Positions 33,274-41,845 of a stretch of DNA of 64,000 bases are shown here, piece after piece; position 1 is the first letter of the stretch, and the number at the start of each line of letters is the position of its first letter. This DNA comes from Nitrosarchaeum sp. GTDB lineage: Archaea; Thermoproteota; Nitrososphaeria; Nitrososphaerales; Nitrosopumilaceae. The notes under the pieces were generated by a model, which did no database searches, was not told where the DNA came from, and saw nothing but the letters and a program-made list of their open reading frames with translations. A program made the position numbers and the translations under genes. The stretch lies in NCBI RefSeq assembly GCF_025699065.1, contig NZ_JAILWF010000002.1, forward strand, positions 186,001-250,000, in the 5' to 3' direction.

Positions 33274-34746
33274 TTAATTCTGTAAATAATCTAAAATTAA
33301 TCTTACTCCAAAACCTGTCGCTCCTTTTGGATTGTATGGTTTTTCTTTTGTTGCTATTTGTGTCCAGGCAACTCCTGCAATATCAATATGAACCCAAGGG
33401 GTTTTTTCAATAGCATTTCTTAAAAACGCTGCAGCGGTAATCGTGCCAGCAGCTCTTCCAATTCCAACATTTTTCATATCAGCAACTTCAGATTTTATCA
33501 TGTCCATATAGTCATCATTTAATGGAAGATTCCAAATCTCTTCAGTTGTTCTTTTTGAAGACTCCATAATCATATCTGCCAATTTTTTATTATTTGAAAC
33601 CATACCTGCAATGTTTGTTCCTAAAGCAATAATACAGGCTCCAGTTAATGTTGCAAAATCAATAATTGCCTTTGGGGAATATTGTTTTTCACCATATGAT
33701 AACGCATCAGCTAAAATAATCCTACCTTCCGCATCTGTATTCAAAATCTCTGCTGTTTTTCCGTTGTATAATTTTATGATGTCTCCCGGTCTATATGCTT
33801 CTCCACCTGGCATATTTTCAACAGATGGAATAATCCCTACTAAGTTAATTGGTAATTTTAATTCTGAAACCACTTTCATGATTCCAATAACTGTGCATCC
33901 TCCACATTTATCGAATTTCATTTCATCCATTTTTTCACCTGGTTTTAATGAAATTCCACCCGTGTCAAATGTTACAGCTTTTCCAACTAGCACAATTGGT
34001 TTTTCGTTTTTAGGGCCACGAAAATGTTCTAAAATAATTAATTTTGGTTCGTTTTTACTGCCTTGTCCTACGGCAAAAATTCCTCCAAATCCTCTTTTTT
34101 TGAGTTCTACTTTGGATATTATGTTGCATTTCATATTATTCTTTTTTGCTATAATTCTTGAAAAATCTGCTAATGTTGTTGGTGTACATTCATTGGGTGG
34201 TAAATTTGCAATACTTTTTGTGTAAATAACACCATCTGAAATAATTTCTGCAGTTTTTATTGAATTTGAGATCTTCTCTGATTTAGAAATTAATATTGTG
34301 AGATTAGGATCGGAATTTTCTTTTTTTGATTTATATTTTTCAAACTTATAAAGAGACATTTTGCATCCCTCTACTATTTGAGATACTGATGAAAGAGGTT
34401 CAATAAGAGAACTTGGTGGTGCTATTATGGTAAATTCTTTCAGTTTCAATTCTTTAGCTTTTTGAGCAATTTTGCCTGAAACAAACCTAATTGTATCGTT
34501 TGTAAAGTCTTCTTTTTTACCTAATCCGGCTAACAGAATTCTCTGAGTTGATTTTTCGGTAGTTGGAATTACTGCTATTTTACCAAATATCCCACCCATG
34601 TCATTTATTGATTGCTTTACTGATAAGGCAATTTTTGAATTCATATTTTGTAATCCTAATATTTTATCGGAATTTTCTAATACGTATCCACAAAGCATAG
34701 CAGTTTTCTTTTTAGAATTGCTTGAGTTTTCTAATCGAATCTTCAT
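33274..34746 (-). CDS. pepA: Leucyl aminopeptidase (M17 family)
   Basis: The 490-residue enzyme removes N-terminal residues from peptides and usually forms hexamers with two metal ions per subunit. The signature NTDAEGRIILAD lies near residue 339, and KAVTFDTGGISLKP carries the first metal-binding lysine and aspartate. DFATLTGACIIALG follows. The N-terminal domain (1-160) is the variable M17 domain. Length and motifs are complete, so it should be active. A single-gene unit. Confidence 0.95.
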   Translation of the reverse strand: MKIRLENSSNSKKKTAMLCGYVLENSDKILGLQNMNSKIALSVKQSINDMGGIFGKIAVIPTTEKSTQRILLAGLGKKEDFTNDTIRFVSGKIAQKAKELKLKEFTIIAPPSSLIEPLSSVSQIVEGCKMSLYKFEKYKSKKENSDPNLTILISKSEKISNSIKTAEIISDGVIYTKSIANLPPNECTPTTLADFSRIIAKKNNMKCNIISKVELKKRGFGGIFAVGQGSKNEPKLIILEHFRGPKNEKPIVLVGKAVTFDTGGISLKPGEKMDEMKFDKCGGCTVIGIMKVVSELKLPINLVGIIPSVENMPGGEAYRPGDIIKLYNGKTAEILNTDAEGRIILADALSYGEKQYSPKAIIDFATLTGACIIALGTNIAGMVSNNKKLADMIMESSKRTTEEIWNLPLNDDYMDMIKSEVADMKNVGIGRAAGTITAAAFLRNAIEKTPWVHIDIAGVAWTQIATKEKPYNPKGATGFGVRLILDYLQN

Positions 34747-34781
34747 TATGCTGATTGGTTTTGATGTATTATTTAGATTTA

Positions 34782-35165
34782 CTAGAGATCTATTTTTTTG
34801 CTATTTGAAAATAAACTTGCCGATCTTATGAAGACTGCTTTTACAGTTTTACAGGCTTGTTCACACTGTACATCTACTTTTGTATTATTTGATTTAACAT
34901 GTTTTGTTGTAATGATTGCTTTTAACAGTGGTAATAGTGCTGCTCTTCCACCATATGCTGTTTTTTTATCTATTAGCCAAAACATCTCTGTTGCTGATTC
35001 TCCCAACGTCTTTCTTAATTTTATACCAAAATCTGAATAATGTCCGATCATTGTGAAACTACTCCTTGAAAGAAATTCAATCATTTTTGCAAATTTTACA
35101 CACAAATAACACTGATTATCATAAACAATTATTGGTAATTCTTCATTAATATCCACATTCATCAT
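34782..35165 (-). CDS. DCC-family (DUF393) thiol-disulfide oxidoreductase-like protein
   Basis: The 127-residue protein has PIIVYDNQCYLCVKFAKM near its N-terminus, matching the YDGxCxLC motif of the DCC family, with a C-x2-C redox pair. FWLIDKKTAYGGRAALLPLL fits the following conserved region. Two further cysteines (CEQACKTV) lie toward the C-terminus. The start is either of two adjacent ATGs (35165 or 35162); the second is better placed for the TATA-like TTTTAATC element. Its substrates are unknown. Confidence 0.8.
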   Translation of the reverse strand: MMNVDINEELPIIVYDNQCYLCVKFAKMIEFLSRSSFTMIGHYSDFGIKLRKTLGESATEMFWLIDKKTAYGGRAALLPLLKAIITTKHVKSNNTKVDVQCEQACKTVKAVFIRSASLFSNSKKIDL

Positions 35166-35234
35166 TGGTAATCATCAGATTAAAATTTTGCAGAAGTAGA
35201 TTTTTATTAAATTTGTAGTTATCGCAATCGAGAA

Positions 35235-36902
35235 ATGAGACTAAATTATTATCTAATCAAAAAAAATGTTCTTCGTGCTCGTAAATTAGTAATTAAAGCA
35301 TTAAACAATGCAGGTTCTGGTCATCCAGGAGGATCTTTCTCTATGGCTGAAATTTTAGGGTGTTTATTTTACAAACATTTGCAGTATGATCCAAATAATC
35401 CTCAATGGGAAGATCGAGATCGCCTGATCTTATCTAAAGGGCATGCGGGACCTGGCTTGTTTTCAAATATGGCTGTTGCAGGTTATTTTCCAGAATCCCA
35501 ACTTGAAACTTTAAGACAATTTGGAAGTAAATTACAGGGTCATCCTGATCTAAAATGTCCTGGAGTTGAATTCTGCGGTGGTTCTTTAGGAACTGGTTTA
35601 TCTTATTCTATTGGTGTTGCACTTGCTGGTAAAATTGATGGTAAAAAGCATCATGTCTATACTATAATAGGTGACGGTGAGTCAGATGAAGGTCAAATAT
35701 GGGAAGCAGCAATGACAGCTGCAAAATACAAGGTAGATAATCTTACAGCATTTTTGGATAGAAATTTTATACAACAGGATTCATACACAGAAAAAATTAT
35801 GCCATTAGATGAAAAACTAGAAGGAGATGACATCTCTGAAATGTGGAAAGATGCTTCACGATGGAAGACAGGTGATAAATGGAGATCATTTGGATGGAAT
35901 GTAATTGAAATTGATGGACATAGAATTGAACAAATAGATGCAGCTATTACCAAAGCAAATTCTACAAAAGGAATTCCCTCAATAATTATTGCTAGAACAA
36001 TTAAAGGAAAAGGAGTTGAACATATGGAAGATAATCCGCAATGGCATGGAAAAGCACCTGATTCAGATGTTACACCAATAATTGATTTAGAACTTGATTC
36101 TCAGTTTATGATTGCCCCATCAATCATTGCTGGTGATATGAATAATCTTGAAAATGAGATTAAGCGATGTATATCTGGCAGAGCCGACTTTATTCATCTT
36201 GATGTTATGGATGGCCAATTTGTTCCAACCAAAACTTTCGATCATACAAAAATCAAAGAATTACGCTCATTAACAGTACTCCCATTTGATACTCATTTGA
36301 TGATCAATGAACCTGTAAAACATGTCAAAGATTATGTTGAATCTGGAAGTGATATAATTACTGTACATGCTGAAGTTTGCGATGAAACAAGCTTTGGTGA
36401 AATACATGATTATCTAAAACAAAATAAAGTTGGTGTGGGTCTTGCAATTAATCCAAATACTGAACTTCCTGAATGGTCTTACAAATTCATTCCATCTCTT
36501 GATCAACTAATTGTAATGTCTGTTGTACCTGGAAAATCTGGTCAAAAATACATTGAAGAAACTCATGAAAAAATGACTAGATTGAAAGCTATTCTAAATG
36601 AGCACAAGTTTTCTGGTTATATTGAGGCTGATGGCGGTGTAACTTTTGATAATATTGGTTCTTGTTTTGCAGATGGCGCTAGAGTTTTTGTGGGTGGTAG
36701 TGCAATTATTGGAAAACAAGATGTACGTGGTGCTATTAGAGATTTTAGAAATCAAGTTCTTAAAACTAGACGAAAATTATTACTTGATAAAGCAAATGAA
36801 TTAGGAGGTTCTGAACTCGTTAAAAAATGGATTGGATTACATGTTGTTGGAGAAAAACAAGAACAGATTAAACAAATAGCAAAAGAGGCAAGTTATCTTT
36901 GA
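35235..36902 (+). CDS. Transketolase N-terminal subunit fused to ribulose-phosphate 3-epimerase
   Basis: The 555-residue protein has two enzyme domains. Residues 1-290 are the thiamine-diphosphate half of transketolase: GSGHPGGSFSMAE (27-39), SKGHAGPGL (67-75) and GDGESDEGQIWEA (147-159). Residues about 292-510 are a complete epimerase barrel: IAPSIIAGDM, IHLDVMDGQFVPT (Asp323), DTHLMI (His354) and EADGGV (the second catalytic Asp). About 45 helical residues follow. The pyrimidine half of transketolase is the next gene. The fusion couples two consecutive steps of the non-oxidative pentose-phosphate pathway. No frameshift or internal start is needed to explain it. Confidence 0.93.
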   Translation: MRLNYYLIKKNVLRARKLVIKALNNAGSGHPGGSFSMAEILGCLFYKHLQYDPNNPQWEDRDRLILSKGHAGPGLFSNMAVAGYFPESQLETLRQFGSKLQGHPDLKCPGVEFCGGSLGTGLSYSIGVALAGKIDGKKHHVYTIIGDGESDEGQIWEAAMTAAKYKVDNLTAFLDRNFIQQDSYTEKIMPLDEKLEGDDISEMWKDASRWKTGDKWRSFGWNVIEIDGHRIEQIDAAITKANSTKGIPSIIIARTIKGKGVEHMEDNPQWHGKAPDSDVTPIIDLELDSQFMIAPSIIAGDMNNLENEIKRCISGRADFIHLDVMDGQFVPTKTFDHTKIKELRSLTVLPFDTHLMINEPVKHVKDYVESGSDIITVHAEVCDETSFGEIHDYLKQNKVGVGLAINPNTELPEWSYKFIPSLDQLIVMSVVPGKSGQKYIEETHEKMTRLKAILNEHKFSGYIEADGGVTFDNIGSCFADGARVFVGGSAIIGKQDVRGAIRDFRNQVLKTRRKLLLDKANELGGSELVKKWIGLHVVGEKQEQIKQIAKEASYL

Positions 36903-37873
36903 ATCCACCTATTATGACTGACATGCGTTCAGAGTATTCAAAAATACTAATTGAACTAGGAAAAGAAAATTCAAACATAGTAGTTTTGGGTGCAGACACA
37001 ACTGATTCACTCAAAACTTCTGGTTTTGGAAAAGCATTTCCAAATAGATTCTTTAATGTAGGTATTGCCGAAGCTAATCTAGTTTCCATGTCTGCAGGTC
37101 TTGCAGCTTCTGGAAAAATATCCTTTGCTAGCACTTATGCTATATTTTTGCCTGGTCGTGCAGTTGATCAAATAAGAAACGGAATAGCTTATCCTTCTCC
37201 TGGAAATAAAAAAGGTCTTAATGTAAAATTAGTAGTTTCTCATGGTGGTCTATCAGTTGGACCCGATGGCGGTTCACATCAACAAATTGAAGATATTGCA
37301 ATAATGCGAGTGATTCCAAATTTCCGAGTTTTTATCCCTGCCGATACAATTGCAGTTTCAAAATTAACTAGATTAATGGCAAACGAATACGGTCCATTTT
37401 ACATGAGAATGGCAAGATCAAACACACCAGTAGTTCATTCTGAATCCCAAGATTTCCAAATTGGTAAAGGAATTACAATTCGCGATGGTTCTGATTGTAC
37501 TATTGCTGCATGCGGAATTACTGTAAGAATGGCACTTGAAGCAGCTGAATCTTTACAGCATGAGGGAATATCTTGTAGAGTGTTGGACATGTTTTCTATA
37601 AAGCCAATTGATGGTGATATATTAGAAAAAGCAGCCAGAGAAACCGGATGCATAGTTACATGTGAAGAACACAATATTTTGGGAGGTATGGGCTCTGCAG
37701 TTACAGAATCTGTTTCTGAAAGACATCCTGTCCCAATTAAAAGAATTGGCGCTCAAGATATGTTTGGCGAATCTGCACGAGATAATGAAATTCCACTACT
37801 TTTGGAAAAACACGGAATAACATCTTTTAATATGGTCAAACAAGTAAAAGAAATAAGGAGTAGAAAATTATGA
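36899..37873 (+). CDS. Transketolase C-terminal subunit
   Basis: This 324-residue subunit carries the pyrimidine-binding and C-terminal domains and completes transketolase with the upstream protein. NVGIAEANLVSMSAGLAASGK holds the catalytic glutamate that activates thiamine, and SHGGLSVGPDGGSHQQIEDIAIMR the substrate histidines. TTG 36899 overlaps the previous stop, with GAGG about 10 bases upstream; ATG 36914 is an alternative. The end overlaps the transaldolase ATG by four bases. Confidence 0.93.
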   Translation: MNPPIMTDMRSEYSKILIELGKENSNIVVLGADTTDSLKTSGFGKAFPNRFFNVGIAEANLVSMSAGLAASGKISFASTYAIFLPGRAVDQIRNGIAYPSPGNKKGLNVKLVVSHGGLSVGPDGGSHQQIEDIAIMRVIPNFRVFIPADTIAVSKLTRLMANEYGPFYMRMARSNTPVVHSESQDFQIGKGITIRDGSDCTIAACGITVRMALEAAESLQHEGISCRVLDMFSIKPIDGDILEKAARETGCIVTCEEHNILGGMGSAVTESVSERHPVPIKRIGAQDMFGESARDNEIPLLLEKHGITSFNMVKQVKEIRSRKL

Positions 37874-38541
37874 AAATTTTTCTTGATAGTGCAAATTTAG
37901 AATCCATCAGAAAATTCAATGATATGGGTTTGTTGGATGGAATTACCACAAATCCCTCTCTCATGTCAAAAGAAGGCGGTAATCCAAAAGACGTTATGCA
38001 AGAAATCACCAAAATTATCAAAGGCGACGTTAGCCTAGAAGTTGTAAGTACTGAATATTCTGCAATGATTGAAGAAGGAAAACGTTTACGTCAATATGGT
38101 AAAAATGTTGTTGTTAAAGTCCCAATGACTTCTGATGGTTTGAAAGCCTGCAAATCTCTTTCATCTGAAGGAATTCCTGTAAATGTTACCCTGGTTTTTT
38201 CACCAAACCAAGCATTACTGGCTGCAAAATCAGGGGCAAAATATGTTAGCCCATTTATTGGCCGATTGGATGATGTTGGTCAAGACGGAATGAAATTGAT
38301 TAAAGACATTAAAGTAATATTTGATAATTATAAGGATGATTTTAAAACACAGATTCTTGTTGCAAGTATTCGTCATCCACTACATGTTATTGATGCGGCA
38401 AAGATTGGAGCACACGTTGTAACTTTACCTCCAAATGTTCTAGACAAAATGCTCCAACACCCATTAACAACTATCGGACTGGAAAATTTTCTATCTGATT
38501 GGAAAAAACTAAAAGATGGAAATTCTGACATTAAAATTTAA
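37870..38541 (+). CDS. tal: Transaldolase (TalC / fructose-6-phosphate aldolase type)
   Basis: The 223-residue small transaldolase transfers a three-carbon unit between sugar phosphates. MKIFLDSANLESIRK and GITTNPSLMSKEG are the N-terminal motifs. VVVKVPMTSDGLKA holds the Schiff-base lysine, and NVTLVFSPNQALLAAKSGAKYVSPFIGRLDDVG matches the active-site region. An AAGGAG site precedes ATG 37870 by about ten bases. It completes a pentose-phosphate operon with the fused transketolase-epimerase. Confidence 0.93.
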   Translation: MKIFLDSANLESIRKFNDMGLLDGITTNPSLMSKEGGNPKDVMQEITKIIKGDVSLEVVSTEYSAMIEEGKRLRQYGKNVVVKVPMTSDGLKACKSLSSEGIPVNVTLVFSPNQALLAAKSGAKYVSPFIGRLDDVGQDGMKLIKDIKVIFDNYKDDFKTQILVASIRHPLHVIDAAKIGAHVVTLPPNVLDKMLQHPLTTIGLENFLSDWKKLKDGNSDIKI

Positions 38542-38620
38542 AATTTACATATCCAAAATTATATGTACAATTACCTGATATGATGAGCTTAAATAAATAT
38601 AAGATAACTTACCTAACCTT

Positions 38621-38893
38621 ATGGGAAAAATCAAGATTAGAACCGGTAGGGGAACTGGAACCAGAGAAATTGATGACGATAAAAAAGGCTGGGCAGGCGA
38701 CGAATACAAAAAAATTCAAGACGAAAAGAAAAAACAAGCCGCAAATAGAATGATTCATACCGGTAGAGGAACTGGCTCAAAAAGACTAGGAGATTTACCA
38801 GATTCAAAACCAAGACCTTCAACCGAAGGTATGACTCGAATCACTGGTAGAGGAACAGGTTCAAGAAAGAGTACTAACAAAGGTTCATCGTAG
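38621..38893 (+). CDS. Small basic protein with three TGRGTG repeats
   Basis: I do not recognise this 90-residue protein. It contains three near-identical motifs, RTGRGTGTR (7-15), HTGRGTGSK (46-54) and ITGRGTGSR (74-82), separated by polar lysine-rich stretches. No hydrophobic core is obvious, so it is probably extended and may bind nucleic acid or ribosomes through the Arg/Gly motifs. The repeats are also conserved at DNA level (GGTAGAGGAAC). An AAATAAATATA element about 26 bp upstream of ATG 38621 shows its own promoter. Confidence 0.75.
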   Translation: MGKIKIRTGRGTGTREIDDDKKGWAGDEYKKIQDEKKKQAANRMIHTGRGTGSKRLGDLPDSKPRPSTEGMTRITGRGTGSRKSTNKGSS

Positions 38894-39130
38894 AACCTCA
38901 ATTTTCCTTTTTAATTTCGTATATGTTATTCAAATGTTATTTATTCACTAAAAATCATCTTTAGTGATATTCTGTAAAATTATTCAACCTATAACTACTC
39001 TCATTTTATTATAATATGTATTATTCATAAAATTTAGTATTAATTGATATGATACAATTATCTTATCTGGTACATTTTTTAAAATTAAAAACTATTTTTT
39101 ATAATATTTTGCAGTGAATATTATATTGTT

Positions 39131-40147
39131 TTATCTACCAATCCAACCTAGTTTTTTGAAATAAATAAACATCAATGCGACAGGTATTGTTGATGCCAAA
39201 ATAATTAATATCAATACTGTATATGGTCCTAAAAATAATACTTGATCATTTAACCCCCCTGGCAAATTTATGTTCATCCCATAAAATGTTCCAATTACTG
39301 TTCCAGGAATTGCAAATGTAAAAATTATTGTTAATGCAGCAAGTACTTTATTTGTTTTTTCAGTACTTAACATGAAGTCAGTATCTTTGTAAATTTCCAT
39401 TGTTTCTCTAGATTCTTCCAGAGTTTCAATTACTTTATCAATGTGATCTATTACATCATCAAAATATAGCGATAGATCATCTTCCTCAGAAAATTTTTTA
39501 ATATTTTTTGTAATTTCTAATACAAATTTCTTTAATGGATTTGCTATTCGTCTCATTACGTTAATTTCTCTTCTAAGTAAGGCTATACTTCTTGCAACAG
39601 ATATTTTTTCATCAAAAACTTCATCTTCAAGATCATCTAAATTTGCAATTACTTTTCTTGATATATGTAAGAGTTCATCCACTAGAATGTCTATTATTTC
39701 ATGGAGGAGATATTCCACAGATTTTCCTAATATTCTTTCTTTTCTATGTGCATCTAAATCATTTTTACAAATATTTACTAAATCTACTAATGGCTTTAAA
39801 TCTCCTTGATGAACTGTTATTAGAAAATCTTTTCCGATGAATATTGATAACTGACTATTTCTTGAAATTCCCGGCTGTCTTAATATAGATGGAAAATGTA
39901 ATATCACAAAAAAATGATCTTGATAACTATCTAGTTTTGGAAGTTCTGATTTAGTCATACAATCTTCAATGTTTAATGTATTCAAACGATATGTTTCAGC
40001 TAATTTTTCAATATCGCTTCTATCTGGATTTTGTAGATCAATCCACAAAAATCTCTTACCCTCAACGGTTTCAATTTTTCTCTCTACCTGTACCGCTTGT
40101 GGTTTTTTCCCAACATGTAGTCTATTAGTAATGAATCCTTTTTTCAA
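39131..40147 (-). CDS. corA: CorA-family magnesium/cobalt transporter
   Basis: The 338-residue channel has a large cytoplasmic domain (1-270) and two C-terminal membrane helices. The signature YGMNINLPGG follows the first helix and forms the pore mouth. The protein forms pentamers. The start is TTG 40147, with TTAAATTT about 26 bp upstream and no in-frame ATG nearby. A GCGATCGC palindrome lies just upstream of this TATA element and could be an operator. The 237 bp between this gene and the TGRGTG gene are AT-rich and hold only a 7-bp inverted repeat (38946-38966). Confidence 0.92.
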   Translation of the reverse strand: MKKGFITNRLHVGKKPQAVQVERKIETVEGKRFLWIDLQNPDRSDIEKLAETYRLNTLNIEDCMTKSELPKLDSYQDHFFVILHFPSILRQPGISRNSQLSIFIGKDFLITVHQGDLKPLVDLVNICKNDLDAHRKERILGKSVEYLLHEIIDILVDELLHISRKVIANLDDLEDEVFDEKISVARSIALLRREINVMRRIANPLKKFVLEITKNIKKFSEEDDLSLYFDDVIDHIDKVIETLEESRETMEIYKDTDFMLSTEKTNKVLAALTIIFTFAIPGTVIGTFYGMNINLPGGLNDQVLFLGPYTVLILIILASTIPVALMFIYFKKLGWIGR

Positions 40148-40176
40148 GTTGAATGGTAACTCGATTTAACAAATTT

Positions 40177-40190
40177 AAAGCGATCGCTTT
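40177..40190. promoter_or_regulatory. Palindrome upstream of corA
   Basis: AAAGCGATCGCTTT is a perfect 14-bp palindrome touching the BRE side of the corA TATA element. In AT-rich DNA a GC-rich perfect dyad at this place suggests a repressor or activator site. No binding protein is known. Confidence 0.4.
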
Positions 40191-40243
40191 TTTATCTATT
40201 TTTTATAATTTTCATGAATTTGATTCTTTTCTAGAATTTTATG

Positions 40244-40324
40244 CTATTTCCATGGAAGAAAGAAATTGACGCCAATCCATGTAAGCCCAATTGTTATTCC
40301 CATAGCTATCCACCAAAATCTCAT
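40244..40324 (-). CDS. Putative 26-residue membrane microprotein
   Basis: A short frame starts at ATG 40324 and ends with TAG 40244-40246. The peptide begins MRFWWIAMGITIGLTWIG and ends FFLPWK: one hydrophobic helix with an Arg at the front and a Lys at the end, rich in Trp. GATTTATTATC about 27 bp upstream is a well-placed TATA element. It lies between corA and tRNA-His in an otherwise empty stretch. Tiny one-helix proteins often associate with larger membrane complexes. No family is recognised. Confidence 0.5.
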   Translation of the reverse strand: MRFWWIAMGITIGLTWIGVNFFLPWK

Positions 40325-40420
40325 GACTATAAATTCTGTTAGTTGATAATAAATCTACAGGCTAATTTTCAATGAGATAAATCAAAGATTATTACGGGAT
40401 AAGCAATTTTTTATTCTTGT

Positions 40421-40493
40421 GGCCCTCGTAGTACAGTGGCTAGTATAGGGGACTGTGGATCCCCGGACAGGGGTTCGATTCCCCTCGAGGGCC
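40421..40493 (+). tRNA. tRNA-His (GUG)
   Basis: The acceptor GCCCTCG pairs with CGAGGGC. An extra G at -1 (40421) faces discriminator C73, the histidine identity pair. The anticodon arm GGGGA-CTGTGGA-TCCCC gives GUG, and the T arm is AGGGG-TTCGATT-CCCCT. CCA is not encoded. Confidence 0.95.
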
Positions 40494-40512
40494 TACAAAT
40501 TTTTTTATGATT

Positions 40513-40623
40513 TTAACCTACAATTCCTCGTGCAATTCTGTCATGACATGAGCATTTACAAAATCTGTAAAAATTTCCATCATGTTCTGAATTGCAAGTA
40601 TTGCAACCTTTACCTTCTGCCAT
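40513..40623 (-). CDS. Putative 36-residue cysteine-rich protein
   Basis: The frame from ATG 40623 to TAA 40513-40515 encodes MAEGKGCNTCNSEHDGNFYR followed by FCKCSCHDRIARGIVG. Cys7, Cys10, Cys22, Cys24, Cys26 and two histidines could bind zinc or an Fe-S cluster. The density of potential ligands in so short a peptide is unlikely by chance. It lies between tRNA-His and the next minus-strand gene. No family is recognised. Confidence 0.5.
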   Translation of the reverse strand: MAEGKGCNTCNSEHDGNFYRFCKCSCHDRIARGIVG

Positions 40624-40673
40624 TTTTGCAGTTTTTATAATTGTGATATTTTTATTTTTTGGTAAATTACTTT

Positions 40674-41021
40674 TTAAAAAATGCCATATTTACTTGATTC
40701 CATTTCTTCTTTTATTGCCAGCTTAAATCTGGGTATTTTACCTTCTAAATTACTTGTAAGCCAAGATAGAAATTTTTTTTCTAAACCCTTTCCTTTGAAT
40801 TTATCAAAATCAACTCCCATCTGATCAGCTAATTTTTCTACTAATGTTTTATTTACACTAACAACAAAAAAGTGCCATCCAAAAGCAAATTCAGAATCTG
40901 TCATAACAAAATCATCTTGACTGTGAACCATTTCTTCCAAAAGTGAAAGCTGGTTTGTTATTGCCTTACTTGTTTTATCATAATCTATTGCAGATACATT
41001 AATGTTAATTCTATCTATCAT
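40674..41021 (-). CDS. Protein of unknown function
   Basis: This 115-residue soluble protein has no family I can name. It starts MIDRININVSAIDYDKTSKA at ATG 41021; the open frame reaches 41060, but a TTTTATG element near 41040-41046 fits 41021 better. Mixed alpha/beta character is visible: a helical stretch (KAITNQLSLLEEMVHSQ), a strand (WHFFVVSVNK) and a basic C-terminal helix (PRFKLAIKEEMESS). It stands 41 bp after the methyltransferase-like gene on the same strand. Confidence 0.65.
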   Translation of the reverse strand: MIDRININVSAIDYDKTSKAITNQLSLLEEMVHSQDDFVMTDSEFAFGWHFFVVSVNKTLVEKLADQMGVDFDKFKGKGLEKKFLSWLTSNLEGKIPRFKLAIKEEMESSKYGIF

Positions 41022-41061
41022 GATTCTATATGATTTACATAAAATAAAAGGATTACACAAA

Positions 41062-41820
41062 TTATTTTAAAAGATGTTCAAAATCAATATTGAAATGAGT
41101 TTTCATTATGTCTATGTACGTTTTAATGGATTCCGGGATTTTCTCTCCACACGATACTCCTAAATTCTTTGCATTAATCCAAATTACTAGAGTTTGAATA
41201 ATTGTCAAAAATCTATCATTTTCAATTTCTGGGATACTGATAGCCTTTGTATATCTCTCAGCAAATTCCCATGCTGTTACAAAATCTATACATTTTACTC
41301 CAAAAACTGCTAGTACTTGTTCTTGTAGGCTATTTGCTTTTTTAAAAGGAACTAAATTAATTATGTATGGAAATTTTACTTTTTCAGGAAGGCAATCTGG
41401 CAATGGCCCCCAAATTGTAATTATTCTTGTCCCTTCTTTTAGATCTTTAAATTTATTCATCATATTATTGATGATATCTTCATTTGTAAACCAAAACAAA
41501 ATTGCGGTAGCATCAGAAATGTTTACATTTTGTATGTCGTCACAAATTAATTTACCTTGCATCTTATTTTTATCTAGAATATTTTTTGCTAGTTTAATTT
41601 TGTCTGGATTGTTATCAATACCTACAGCTTTTCTCACTTGATATTCTTTCAATGCTATGGCGATTCCAGTTCCATCTCCACATCCAAGATGATAAAAAAT
41701 ATCATTTTTTTCTAATTTTAAAAAATTAAAAATATCTCTAAACGATTTCTCTGGTAATTGAACTTCTTCTCCACTAACTATGCTTTCTGGTAATGATTTT
41801 AGATATTCTTCTATTTTCAA
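41062..41820 (-). CDS. SAM-dependent methyltransferase
   Basis: The 252-residue protein has the class I methyltransferase core. FYHLGCGDGTGIAIALKEY (about 40-58) is motif I, VGIDNNPDKIKLAKNIL is motif II, and ATAILFWFTNEDI is near motif IV. The arrangement of a short N-terminal helix before motif I resembles archaeal lysine methyltransferases of the aKMT type, but the C-terminal 100 residues are different and unrecognised. The substrate is not predictable. Confidence 0.75.
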   Translation of the reverse strand: MKIEEYLKSLPESIVSGEEVQLPEKSFRDIFNFLKLEKNDIFYHLGCGDGTGIAIALKEYQVRKAVGIDNNPDKIKLAKNILDKNKMQGKLICDDIQNVNISDATAILFWFTNEDIINNMMNKFKDLKEGTRIITIWGPLPDCLPEKVKFPYIINLVPFKKANSLQEQVLAVFGVKCIDFVTAWEFAERYTKAISIPEIENDRFLTIIQTLVIWINAKNLGVSCGEKIPESIKTYIDIMKTHFNIDFEHLLK

Positions 41821-41845
41821 TATTATGATTAAAACTATACTTGAA

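Noticed and set aside
35235-36902. Transketolase-epimerase fusion considered a frameshift or missed stop
   Set aside because: Both domains are in one frame with a normal linker, the tail extends beyond the epimerase, and downstream genes overlap in a normal operon manner.
38894-39130. Possible small gene in the gap before corA
   Set aside because: The stretch is AT-rich with stops in all frames; only a 7-bp inverted repeat at 38946-38966 is visible.
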